Assembly (NCBI GenBank): GCA_014860805.1
Contig: JACZJB010000229.1
Location: forward strand, 1-41,151
Direction: 5' to 3'
Source: Anaerolineales bacterium
GTDB lineage: Bacteria > Chloroflexota > Anaerolineae > Anaerolineales > Villigracilaceae
DNA: 41,151 nt
In this document: one piece after another, positions 15,553 through 23,878 of the stretch
Position numbering within the stretch: the first letter of the stretch is position 1
How the letters are laid out: the number at the start of each line of letters is the position of its first letter
Program-made: the position numbers and the translations under genes
The notes under the pieces: generated by a model
What the model was told of the DNA's origin: nothing
Seen by the model: the letters and a program-made list of their open reading frames with translations, nothing else
Databases searched by the model: none

Positions 15553-16352
15553 ACATTGAGATAAAAGATTTACGTTTCACATACCCCACAGGCCTGGAAG
15601 CGGTCAGCGGGATTTCCCTGACCTTAGAGGCAGGGGAGCAAGTTGCTATTGTTGGGCAGAATGGTGCGGGAAAAACAACCCTCGTGAGACATTTCAACGG
15701 GTTGTTGCAGCCAACTTCAGGCTCGGTGAAGATCGGCGATTGGGACACAAAAAAAACATCGGTGGCAAAACTTGCTTCACGGGTTGGTTATGTTTTTCAG
15801 AATCCTGACGAGCAATTGTTCTCGCGGGATGTATTAACCGAAGTCACCTTTGGTCCGCGCAATTTGGGATATTCCAAAGAGAAAACCGATGGATTAGTCG
15901 AACGCGCGTTGGCACTAACGGAACTAAGCGACAAGACCGAAACCAACCCCTATGACCTTTCCCCCACCTGGCGAAAAATGGTGGCTCTCGCTTCCATCAT
16001 TGCCATGGATACACCCATTGTCATCTTCGATGAACCAACGACAGGACAGGATGCCGTCAACGTGGCGCGCATTGCGAATGTGATCGCGGAGCTGCAAAAA
16101 GAAGGCAAGACCGTCATCACGATCACGCATGACATCGATTTCTGCGCGGAGAATTTCGAACGCGTGGTTGCCTTGTCCAAGGGACAGGTTTTACTGGACG
16201 GGCCCGCTCGCGAGATTTTAGGTCAGGAAGAAATTCTCGCACAGACGTATGTAGAACCGCCACAGCTAACTAGATTGGGAAAAAGGCTGAGATTGAAGGA
16301 AACGGTAAGAAATCAGGAAGAGTTTCTCAACGCCATTGCGAGGAGGGCCTAG
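15549..16352 (+). CDS. ecfA2: ECF transporter ATPase A' with a degenerate signature motif
   Basis: 267 residues. Walker A GQNGAGKTT (about 36-44), Q-loop YVFQNPDEQLFS (about 80-91), Walker B IVIFDEPTTGQDA (about 156-168) and H-loop ITHD (about 195) are normal. The ABC signature, however, reads LSPTWRKMVALAS in place of LSGGQ...R. In an ATPase heterodimer this would make one of the two composite sites non-canonical. The start overlaps the preceding stop (ATGA). The last codons, NAIARRA, are encoded by the left arm of a palindromic repeat (16334 onwards), so the C-terminus has probably been reshaped by repeat insertion. Confidence 0.93.
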   Translation: MNIEIKDLRFTYPTGLEAVSGISLTLEAGEQVAIVGQNGAGKTTLVRHFNGLLQPTSGSVKIGDWDTKKTSVAKLASRVGYVFQNPDEQLFSRDVLTEVTFGPRNLGYSKEKTDGLVERALALTELSDKTETNPYDLSPTWRKMVALASIIAMDTPIVIFDEPTTGQDAVNVARIANVIAELQKEGKTVITITHDIDFCAENFERVVALSKGQVLLDGPAREILGQEEILAQTYVEPPQLTRLGKRLRLKETVRNQEEFLNAIARRA

Positions 16353-16437
16353 CTCAACGACGTGTGCCATGAAATGGTAAGCAATCCCCATTAAGTTAAG
16401 ATTGCTTCGGGAACACAAACACCGCCCTCGCAATGAC
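16334..16437. repeat. Palindromic intergenic repeat, copy 2, overlapping the end of the second ECF ATPase gene
   Basis: The outer arms CATTGCGAGG (16334-16343) and 16426-16435 are reverse complements. The inner arms AAGCAATC (16379-16386) and 16400-16407 pair as well. The left arm lies within the coding region and supplies its last codons before the TAG at 16350-16352. The right half closely matches copies 1 and 3. It may serve as a transcript end between the convergent genes. Confidence 0.8.
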
Positions 16438-16440
16438 GGT

Positions 16441-16839
16441 TTATTTTTTATACACAACCAATTCTTCATACCCCGAATCACTTTCCAATAATTCGCGCTT
16501 GTAAATTACATCATCGAATTCAGCGATGACGATCTCAGCGGTGGTATAGATCGTACAGCCGCTGACAAGATGTCCACCCGTGGTGACGCCGTCTCCATCG
16601 GAGATCGCCGCATGGATGTGTGAGCCATGTATGGAAACTGTCCCTGTCATGGAGACGATCTCAAAATGACCTTCGTATTCGTTATAGTAACTGCGGTTTG
16701 CAAGACGCAAGGTGGCGTGGGTCAGGCTGCCAACTGAGGCGAGGATGCAGCCCGCTTCAATTTTTTTCTCAACGACGAATGCTTCAATGGAATCGAACAG
16801 GTCTTGTGTTGGTTTGAGTCGAAAAGTGTGGGTTTTCAT
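16441..16839 (-). CDS. PPC/DUF296 domain protein
   Basis: 132 residues from the ATG at 16839 (MKTHTFRLKP); the open frame extends further upstream but only into the PAP2 gene. The PPC domain (plants and prokaryotes conserved, DUF296) is recognised from the region ILASVGSLTHATLRLANR and the His-rich motif GSHIHAAISDGDGVTTGGHL (about 73-92). In prokaryotes these are small trimeric proteins of uncertain role that have been suggested to bind DNA or metal. It is the last gene of the minus-strand series from 19173, eight bases after the PAP2 gene. Confidence 0.9.
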   Translation of the reverse strand: MKTHTFRLKPTQDLFDSIEAFVVEKKIEAGCILASVGSLTHATLRLANRSYYNEYEGHFEIVSMTGTVSIHGSHIHAAISDGDGVTTGGHLVSGCTIYTTAEIVIAEFDDVIYKRELLESDSGYEELVVYKK

Positions 16840-16847
16840 TCGGTGTA

Positions 16848-17408
16848 TTACCAGAGCGGGAAACCGGTCAACGAAACAAGCCAGTCCACCATGGGCGGGT
16901 AAATCTGCAAGCCGATAATACCAACGATAATACCGAGGAGCGCGCCTGCGACAATATCGGAGAGATAGTGTACGCCCATCGCAACGCGGGCAAGAGCCAC
17001 CAGCGGAGCCCATATCCATAGTGCAACAGCAAGCCAGGGCGGAGCAAGAGCCGTTCCAACCACAGCGATCATGAAAGAACGGGCGGCATGTCCAGATGGG
17101 AAGGAATGCGGGTCGGTGTTGCGATAAATCCCGCCCCATTCACCTGCAGGTCTTTCGCGGCGGACCAGGAATTTGATTGCAAGCACCACGCCCGCCAGAC
17201 CGAGGATTCCAAAAAACTCAACGACTTCCCATTGCTTCCAGGCAGAGTTGGTGAAAAACCAGGCGATGATGAGTGTCGGGAACCAAAACCATGAGTCGCC
17301 AGAGTGAGCGAAAAAGACGGCGATATTGCGTAAAAAACCCGGCTTTTCAGCCACACGCAATTGACTGGAGAGTCGGGCATCGAGTTCGAGGATGGAGCGA
17401 AAGCTCAT
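16848..17408 (-). CDS. PAP2 family phosphatase
   Basis: 186 residues, an integral membrane phosphatase that acts on lipid pyrophosphates or phosphatidic acid, possibly undecaprenyl pyrophosphate. The three-part signature is complete: KFLVRRERP (about 79-87), PSGH (about 104-107) and RVAMGVHYLSD (about 140-150) with the catalytic His. Several membrane helices surround these motifs. Its start overlaps the end of the nucleotidyltransferase gene by four bases, and the next gene follows after eight bases, so it is clearly in one operon. The natural lipid substrate cannot be told from sequence. Confidence 0.93.
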   Translation of the reverse strand: MSFRSILELDARLSSQLRVAEKPGFLRNIAVFFAHSGDSWFWFPTLIIAWFFTNSAWKQWEVVEFFGILGLAGVVLAIKFLVRRERPAGEWGGIYRNTDPHSFPSGHAARSFMIAVVGTALAPPWLAVALWIWAPLVALARVAMGVHYLSDIVAGALLGIIVGIIGLQIYPPMVDWLVSLTGFPLW

Positions 17409-18265
17409 TTTTTCTTTACCTTTGGCTTCGCTGTGTTCTTCGGCTTGGATTTCGTTTTTGGCGCTGATTTTTTCACTGCAACAGCAACGCCCTGCTTTTT
17501 GCGACTCGCAAAAACTTCGCGCATCAATTCGAGCTGATGCGGTTTATCCACATCCATGCACGGCTCAGCCTGCGACCAAATGATGGCGCGCCCCTTGATA
17601 CCAATACGCTGCGAGGCGCGTTCGACCAGCTTCTGCAAAGTGAATTGGCGCGTGAACAACTGGAAGAGGGTATCCCAACCGATGACCGCCGCCTGACGCA
17701 AAGGACTTTTGCGGTTGCCGATGAGCTGCTCCCATGTATCAAGATGGTTGGTTGTCATACTGACGTGAATCACGTTGATATCCGAGCCGCAAACTTCCAT
17801 ATCTTTAAGTTTGGTGAAGGTGCGTTTCGAAGTCGGGAAGCGTGCTTCCATTACTTCGCGCGGACAAACGCCGTAGTAAAGGTCATCCTTTGTCTCCATA
17901 CAAGTCTTGATCAACCAGTCCACCATATCCCCTTTGATGGCGGGAATATCAGAAGAGACGAGCAAGACATATTCGCTCTTTTTATTTAATTCAAGCGACT
18001 TGTTCACGCCTGCAACGATATTGGAAAGCATGCGTCCCTGATTGGAGATGTAGTGCAGCGGCTTTTTACAGGTCAGACCGCTCTTCGAAGAAAGCCCGAT
18101 GATGATGACATTATCCACTTTTTTGGAATCGCCAAGCGCATCCAAAATCCATTGCACCATGGGCTTGCCTGCCACATCGATCAAGGCTTTTGAGTCGCCA
18201 TTGGAATAAACATACAGCGGGTCGCCGGGCTGCGGAATTCCGCCAGCAGTTACGATGGCATCCAT
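17405..18265 (-). CDS. Nucleotidyltransferase (MobA/GlmU-like) with a Lys-rich tail
   Basis: 286 residues. The start MDAIVTAGGIPQPGDPLY, the GDSKALIDVAGKPMVQWILDAL segment (about 22-43) and the VLLVSSDIPAI acidic motif (about 100-110) mark an NTP-transferase fold that joins a nucleotide to a sugar, alcohol or cofactor. The substrate is not identifiable. The tail from about 260 is made of Lys, Ala and Pro with repeated PK (KSAPKTKSKPKNTAKPKVKKK split in the middle), a likely disordered nucleic-acid- or membrane-binding extension. It starts two bases after the stop of the upstream quinate-dehydrogenase-like gene and overlaps the PAP2 gene, so the order and coupling are tight. Confidence 0.85.
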   Translation of the reverse strand: MDAIVTAGGIPQPGDPLYVYSNGDSKALIDVAGKPMVQWILDALGDSKKVDNVIIIGLSSKSGLTCKKPLHYISNQGRMLSNIVAGVNKSLELNKKSEYVLLVSSDIPAIKGDMVDWLIKTCMETKDDLYYGVCPREVMEARFPTSKRTFTKLKDMEVCGSDINVIHVSMTTNHLDTWEQLIGNRKSPLRQAAVIGWDTLFQLFTRQFTLQKLVERASQRIGIKGRAIIWSQAEPCMDVDKPHQLELMREVFASRKKQGVAVAVKKSAPKTKSKPKNTAKPKVKKK

Positions 18266-18267
18266 AT

Positions 18268-19173
18268 TTAATTCAACTCCTGCAATTGAGGTTCAAAGCC
18301 AAGTTTGTCGAGCATTTCATCCAATTCAGGCCAGGTCAATGGGCGGTTTTTCCCCGATACAGCTACGAGCGCAGCTTCCATCATGTTTGTTCCGAACGAA
18401 CGTCCTTCAAGCACGGGGGTTGTTGTCACAAGATATTTGACCCCAGCCTTGCGGAACGCCTCCACATCTTCGGGTGTGGTTGTGTTCGTGACAACGACCT
18501 TGCCGGTAAGATCATCAGGCATGAAACGTTTGATGTAATGACAATCGCCCGCAATGACAGTTGCCCAGGCATAATATTTTCCCCATTTCGGCGTGCGCTT
18601 CTCCTGCTTCTCGCCAGTGGGATAGATCCATTCAAAAGGCAGGCGTCCAGCAATCGGCATCAACAATCCGGCTACTGTCTTGAGGGTTTTAAGTTTACGA
18701 ATGGCAATGGGGATATCCAGTCCGAACATCAAATCGCCGTACACAGTCTCATAACCGGAATCCGAAAAAGCCCGGGCAAGTCCCCAGCGGTCTGCGCCCA
18801 ACGTGACAAGCACCTTGCGTCCACGGGAATTGATGTAATCGCCGATTTTCTGATCCAGGAACGCGGTGGCTTTATTTTCAAGTGTGTTCTTTAAACCGCC
18901 GCCATCCACCAGCGGGGTCTTTTTTACGAACCGCACCATGGGAGTCACAGAATGCAAGGCGTACCATTTGCCATCAATAATGGCGCCCAAGTCCGCCCCA
19001 CCGACGCCGAATGCATCCACGGTTCCGTCAAGCTCTTTGTATTTTAGTGCGGCGGCTTCCATATCGCCATCCGTACCTATGCGTTCGATGCTGACCTTTT
19101 CGCCGAGCAGAGTCACCTCCACAGCTTTGTTGCGCTTGGATGAGCCGATGCTGATACTGACTGCACGTTTCAT
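18268..19173 (-). CDS. Quinate 5-dehydrogenase-like protein
   Basis: 301 residues. It resembles the Chloroflexota proteins usually labelled quinate 5-dehydrogenase, from the start MKRAVSISIGSSKRNKAVEV and a Rossmann-like region KVVVTNTTTPEDVEAFRKAGVKYLVTTTPVLEGRSFGTN (about 225-265) within a split reading. The enzymatic label is weakly supported, since no classic GxGxxG motif is obvious. AGGAGG lies six bases before the ATG, giving a strong start. It is the first gene of the operon that continues with the nucleotidyltransferase, PAP2 and PPC genes. The shared operon suggests a lipid or sugar-phosphate pathway rather than aromatic-acid use, but that is inference. Confidence 0.65.
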   Translation of the reverse strand: MKRAVSISIGSSKRNKAVEVTLLGEKVSIERIGTDGDMEAAALKYKELDGTVDAFGVGGADLGAIIDGKWYALHSVTPMVRFVKKTPLVDGGGLKNTLENKATAFLDQKIGDYINSRGRKVLVTLGADRWGLARAFSDSGYETVYGDLMFGLDIPIAIRKLKTLKTVAGLLMPIAGRLPFEWIYPTGEKQEKRTPKWGKYYAWATVIAGDCHYIKRFMPDDLTGKVVVTNTTTPEDVEAFRKAGVKYLVTTTPVLEGRSFGTNMMEAALVAVSGKNRPLTWPELDEMLDKLGFEPQLQELN

Positions 19174-19214
19174 ATAATCCTCCTGGGATGAGATAGCGCC
19201 AGTTATATCACGAA

Positions 19215-22187
19215 TCAGGAATCGGATTTGGCAGGAAGCGTGAAGAAAAAGGTCGCTCCTTTTCCCGCTTCGCTCTGGACCCAGATCCTGCCGCCGTGAA
19301 CCTCGACAATTCTCTTAACGAGAGTCAGTCCAATTCCCGTGCCGTCTGAGTTTACATCCAGCTTATTGAACAAGCCAAAGATCCTCTCGTGGTGGATCGG
19401 GTCAACGCCAATGCCGTTATCGCGGATAAAGAAAATGGGTTTGCCGTCTTCATACCCCCCGCAGCCAATTTCAATCAGCGGGTCTGGAACATCCCCTGCA
19501 AACTTGGCGGCATTGTCGATCAGATTTTGAAGCACTTCGATCAAACGCCTGCGGTCTCCATGTACAACTGGCAACGACTCGCCCACATACACTTGAACAT
19601 TTTTCTCACTCAACCGCCCATAGACAATGGTCAGCGCCTCCTGAATGAGTTCTTCAAATAAAATATTCTGATGCGGATTTGTCAACCGCCCCACACGGGA
19701 CAGTTCTAGCAATTCGTTCAACAAAGTCTGCATCTTATCGGTGGCATCAGCAATGCGCTGCGCATCCGCCTTAAAACGGACGATGTTTCCGCTGGCGGCA
19801 TCTTTTTCCAGGAATCCGAGGAAACCCTTGATGGTAATGAGCGGAGATTTCAGGTCATGAGAAACAGTGTAGGTGAAACGTTCCAACTCGCTGTTCTTTT
19901 CCTCAAGTTCATTAATCAGTTTTTCGCGTTCGGTCTCCACCCATTTGCGCTGGCTGATGTCCCGCACCATGATGATGACCGATTCGGAAGTGACCGCTGA
20001 CACGCGCGCCTCAAAAAACTGGACTTCCTCTCCGGGCGGCATTCCGTATTCAAAGGCATGTAATTGCTGAGTAGCGAGAGAACGCTCAATCGCAAACACA
20101 GTCTGTTTGGCGATTTCAGAGGGGAACATATCCTTGATATTCTTGTTAATAAACTCTGAAGGCGGCATGAGCGGCGTGAACTCAGCCGATGCTATGAAAT
20201 CCAGAATTTTTCCATCCTTGGATACTTCAAAGATCATATCCGGAATGGATTGCAGGATGGCGCGTTTGCGTGCTTCGGCATTTTGCAGTTCATTCTGCAC
20301 TTGTCTTTGCTCGGTCACATCATAGAACATGCAGAGAATACAGGGCTGCGCGTCGATCTCGATCAGTTCATAAAAGGCAATTGCAAAACGCGGGGCATTC
20401 GTTTTATATTCCGCAAATTCGTAATTCGGGTTTAAAAGGGAATGGGTTTGCTTTAATTTCTCTATAAAAACACGGCGGTCTTCAGGAGAGTCCCACATTT
20501 CCATTTCTTCCGACGACTTACCAATGGAAGTATTGGGATCGTACCCTGTCATCTTCCAATAAGCATCGTTGGCGTCCAAAAGACGCCCCTCCTCCATTGT
20601 TGTGATGCAAATCGCCACGGGGCTGGCTTCAAACACCTTGCGGAAACGCTCTTCGCTTTCCTTGAGCGCCCTCTCAGACTGCCGCTGTTCCGAGACATCG
20701 TAGAACATGCAGAGAATACATTGGTGGTCTTTAATACTAATCAATTCATAATAGGCGATGGAGGTTTTGCTGGGGCGGTCCTTGAGAACAAAGTCAACTG
20801 CGACATTTTGCAAATAACGTTTTTCCAAAAGATTCTGGACGAAGGCAGCCCGCGCCTGGGGCTTCTCCCAAAAATTCAGTTCAAGTGCTGTGTGCCCAAG
20901 GATCTGCTCAGGTTGATAGCCGGTCAAGTCGCAAAATGCGGCATTGATCTCCAGAAATCGGCCTTCTTCCAGCGTGACAATCGCGATGGCAACATAGCTA
21001 TTGTTGAATACTTTGCGGAATAATTCCTCACTGGACCGTAAAGCCAACTCGACTGTTTTTCGTTCGTTAATTTCCCTTTGCGCCTGTTCGTACAGGCGGG
21101 CATTATCAATGGCGAGTGAGGCAAGCGCGGCGAAACGTTCCAGCAATACAACCTGTTCCGGTTGGAACTTCTTTTCCTTGTCGGTATGAGTGACGATCAA
21201 CGTCCCAACCACTTTTTGTGCTGACGTGAGAGGGGTGCCCATCACTGCCCCATACCCGACGCCTATCGCTGTGGAGTTGGCTCCTTCCCACTCATCATAG
21301 TCTTGCACAAGGATGGTCTTCCCTTGCTCCCAAACCTTGCCCGTCAACCCCAAGCCCTTTTCAACCAGCGTGCCGTTGTCTTTGGCGAAAAATCCGTGCC
21401 CAAGTTCCTGGCGCAGGGCGGATTCATCGGGCAGCAAGAGGTCTATTCCAACGTGGGGCGTATCGAGAAGTTCACTGGCGTTATTGAGAATGGTCTCAAG
21501 GAGTGGTTTTAGTTCAAGGCGGTTGACCAGCCCAAGGGTCGTTTCATGAAGCGCGGTGAGATATCTTGCCTGAGTCTGAAGTTTTTCATCCGCTCGTAAA
21601 CGTTCTTTTAGTTCCAGGCGGGCTTCCTTCAAGGAAAGATTGAGGTTTTGAATCAAAAGATAAATGAGAACGCCAGCCAGCAAAAAAACTGCGGTCAGGT
21701 CACGCGTATAACTATATGGATCATCAATTGTAAACGGACGTATTCCCTGATATTCCTGATAAGCAAAATACCAAATAGCGGAGACACTCAGCAAACCAAA
21801 GAAAAGTCCTTCCTGCCAGCCGATCAATAAGCCTGCAAGAAGGATGATGACGATATATGCGATGGAAGCCACATCGCGGAGTCCATCGGAATGCCATGCC
21901 TGATAAGTCATTGCCAGCCAGGTAGAGGCGACTAAAAACCGGCCAGCCCCCAGCACAATACCCCTGCGGATCATGATCAGTATGATGATCATGATCAAAA
22001 TCACCAACGGCAAAATGACCATCGAGGAACGACTCGTCCATCCCTGGATGGCCACGCGGTTCAAAATAATGACGAAAATAATGGCAATGGCGCTCCACCC
22101 AAAGGAATTAAGTATTTGCGCGATGCGTGTTTTTTCTTCATTATCGAAGATCGGACTGTTAAAGGAACGTCGTAACCGATCAAACAT
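19215..22187 (-). CDS. Membrane histidine kinase with GAF and three PAS domains
   Basis: 990 residues from the ATG at 22187; an ATG three codons upstream overlaps the -10 box and is less likely. The order is a cluster of membrane helices (about 30-180), GAF (about 220-365), PAS 1 (about 395-505), PAS 2 (about 515-630), PAS 3 (about 640-750), a HisKA dimerisation domain with the phospho-His in VSHDLKSP (about 775), and a HATPase domain with NLIDNAAKF, RDNGIGVD and GTGIGLTLVKRIVE. PAS 1 and 2 share near-identical ends (QCILCMFYDVSEQRQ / PCILCMFYDVTEQRQ), a sign of internal duplication. There is no receiver domain, and no response-regulator gene lies nearby, so its partner is elsewhere. Confidence 0.95.
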   Translation of the reverse strand: MFDRLRRSFNSPIFDNEEKTRIAQILNSFGWSAIAIIFVIILNRVAIQGWTSRSSMVILPLVILIMIIILIMIRRGIVLGAGRFLVASTWLAMTYQAWHSDGLRDVASIAYIVIILLAGLLIGWQEGLFFGLLSVSAIWYFAYQEYQGIRPFTIDDPYSYTRDLTAVFLLAGVLIYLLIQNLNLSLKEARLELKERLRADEKLQTQARYLTALHETTLGLVNRLELKPLLETILNNASELLDTPHVGIDLLLPDESALRQELGHGFFAKDNGTLVEKGLGLTGKVWEQGKTILVQDYDEWEGANSTAIGVGYGAVMGTPLTSAQKVVGTLIVTHTDKEKKFQPEQVVLLERFAALASLAIDNARLYEQAQREINERKTVELALRSSEELFRKVFNNSYVAIAIVTLEEGRFLEINAAFCDLTGYQPEQILGHTALELNFWEKPQARAAFVQNLLEKRYLQNVAVDFVLKDRPSKTSIAYYELISIKDHQCILCMFYDVSEQRQSERALKESEERFRKVFEASPVAICITTMEEGRLLDANDAYWKMTGYDPNTSIGKSSEEMEMWDSPEDRRVFIEKLKQTHSLLNPNYEFAEYKTNAPRFAIAFYELIEIDAQPCILCMFYDVTEQRQVQNELQNAEARKRAILQSIPDMIFEVSKDGKILDFIASAEFTPLMPPSEFINKNIKDMFPSEIAKQTVFAIERSLATQQLHAFEYGMPPGEEVQFFEARVSAVTSESVIIMVRDISQRKWVETEREKLINELEEKNSELERFTYTVSHDLKSPLITIKGFLGFLEKDAASGNIVRFKADAQRIADATDKMQTLLNELLELSRVGRLTNPHQNILFEELIQEALTIVYGRLSEKNVQVYVGESLPVVHGDRRRLIEVLQNLIDNAAKFAGDVPDPLIEIGCGGYEDGKPIFFIRDNGIGVDPIHHERIFGLFNKLDVNSDGTGIGLTLVKRIVEVHGGRIWVQSEAGKGATFFFTLPAKSDS

Positions 22188-22194
22188 ATAAAAC

Positions 22195-22200
22195 ATTATA
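22195..22200 (-). promoter_or_regulatory. -10 box of a probable leaderless transcript (histidine kinase)
   Basis: TATAAT on the minus strand ends seven bases before the ATG at 22187. It also decides the start, because the upstream in-frame ATG (22196) overlaps this box. Confidence 0.5.
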
Positions 22201-22336
22201 TATCATGTCCAAACAAAAAAGAGCCGATTTTGCCCGGCAGCCTTACAAACCAGCAATTACCGTTGGTTAAAACCATACCCGTGCTTTCAAACAAGGAAGG
22301 TGTAAAATAGGAAAAAATATCTCTTTTGGAGAACTC

Positions 22337-23827
22337 ATGACCCAGCAGGATTTTCGCAAAGAAAAAGATTCACTCGGTGAAATTCAAGTACCAGCTTCGG
22401 CGTTGTATGGTGTGCAGACACAGCGCGCAGTGGAAAACTTCCCCATCAGCGGATTGCGCCCCTGGCGTGCCTTCATCTGGTCTATTGCCTCAGTGAAACG
22501 CGCCGCGGCCCTGGTGAACTTTGAATTGGGCTTGTTCAACGACCGTGAAGTGGACGGCAGGCACTTCACCGCAAAGCAGCTTTCACAGGCTATTGTACAG
22601 GCCGCAACAGAAGTAATGGACGGCAAATGGGACAGTGAATTTGTCGTCGAGCCGTTCCAGGCGGGCGCGGGGACGAGTCACAACATGAATGCAAATGAAG
22701 TCATCGCCAATCGCGCCACTCAAATTTTGGGCGGGGAGTTGGGCAAATATTATGTCCATCCAAATGACCATGTCAACATGGCGCAATCCACGAACGATGT
22801 GATCCCAACATCGATCCGCTTGGGCGCGCTATGGCGTTTGGATGAATTATTAAAAGCACTGCAAAATCTTCATACAACACTTGAAGCCAAAGCGCTTGAG
22901 TTCGATGAGATCGTCAAGTCAGGCCGCACGCATTTGCAGGACGCAGTTCCTGTACGTTTGGGTCAGGAATTTGGCGCGTACGCCAAAGCTGTGGAGCGTG
23001 ACGCAGCACGCATCCGCAGATCGGCTGAGGGATTGCGCAGGCTTGGGATTGGCGGCACAGCTGTCGGTTCCGGGTTGAACGCGCATCCTGAATACCACTC
23101 CCGCATGGTAGCCGTCTTATCCGAGTTGACTGGGTTGCAGTTGGTTAATTCCGATAATCTTTTCGAGTCGATGCAATCCATGGCGGATGCGGCGGACTTC
23201 TCCGCTTCACTGCGGACTCTGGCGTTGACATTGATCCGCATCGCAAACGATTTTCGCCTCCTTTCGTCTGGACCTTCAACTGGTTTCGACGAAATCAGAT
23301 TGCCCGCCGTTCAGCCTGGTTCTTCCATCATGCCGGGCAAGGTTAATCCTGTCATGGCGGAAATGCTCGATCAAGCCATGTTCCATGTCATCGGCTGTGA
23401 TACCACAGTGGCGTTTGCAGCCCAGGCAGGGCAATTGGAACTGAATGTGATGATGCCCATCCTCGCGCATAATCTGTTTGAGATGATGCAAGTCATTATC
23501 GGCTCGGTCAACGCATTTACAGAACGCGCCGTGAAAGGCGTGACTGGCAACCGGGAAAAAGCGGAAGGCTGGCTGGCAAAGAATGCCATCATTGTGACAG
23601 CTTTGAATCCTGTAATTGGGTATACACAGGGAGCTGCGCTGGTAAAGGAAGCTATTGCAAATAATGCCTCCATCCGCGAGCTGGCCATTGAAAAAGCAAA
23701 AGCTGGCACACTAAAGCACCGGGATGAAGATCGGATGGTGACTACTGAAGAGATCGAAGCTGCTTTGGGTGATCTAAAAAAATTGACCGAAGGCGGAATC
23801 GTCGGTGGCGTAAGCGGCGGCGGATAA
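22337..23827 (+). CDS. aspA: Aspartate ammonia-lyase (class II fumarase/aspartase family)
   Basis: 496 residues. It interconverts aspartate with fumarate and ammonia in the cytoplasm. The start RKEKDSLGEIQVPASALYGVQTQRAVENFPISG is typical of the family. The flexible catalytic loop is GSSIMPGKVNPVMAEM (about 332-347), with GAGTSHNMNANEV (about 113-125), NMAQSTNDV (about 150-158) and SGRTHLQDAVP (about 195-205). I prefer aspartase over fumarase because of the substrate-region sequence (FQAGAGTSHNMN), but fumarase is not excluded. TTGGAG stands before the ATG. The protein ends with a short glycine-rich tail (GGIVGGVSGGG). Confidence 0.88.
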   Translation: MTQQDFRKEKDSLGEIQVPASALYGVQTQRAVENFPISGLRPWRAFIWSIASVKRAAALVNFELGLFNDREVDGRHFTAKQLSQAIVQAATEVMDGKWDSEFVVEPFQAGAGTSHNMNANEVIANRATQILGGELGKYYVHPNDHVNMAQSTNDVIPTSIRLGALWRLDELLKALQNLHTTLEAKALEFDEIVKSGRTHLQDAVPVRLGQEFGAYAKAVERDAARIRRSAEGLRRLGIGGTAVGSGLNAHPEYHSRMVAVLSELTGLQLVNSDNLFESMQSMADAADFSASLRTLALTLIRIANDFRLLSSGPSTGFDEIRLPAVQPGSSIMPGKVNPVMAEMLDQAMFHVIGCDTTVAFAAQAGQLELNVMMPILAHNLFEMMQVIIGSVNAFTERAVKGVTGNREKAEGWLAKNAIIVTALNPVIGYTQGAALVKEAIANNASIRELAIEKAKAGTLKHRDEDRMVTTEEIEAALGDLKKLTEGGIVGGVSGGG

Positions 23828-23840
23828 TCAAACTGTAGAA

Positions 23841-23878
23841 TAAAAGCAGGGACACAGTCGTCTGTGTCCCTGCTTTTA
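23841..23878. terminator. Bidirectional intrinsic terminator between aspA and the GNAT/FemAB gene
   Basis: A perfect 17-bp stem (23841-23857 with 23862-23878) closes on a TCGT loop with A/T-rich ends on both sides. The right arm contains the stop codon of the minus-strand gene (23876-23878). Confidence 0.9.
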
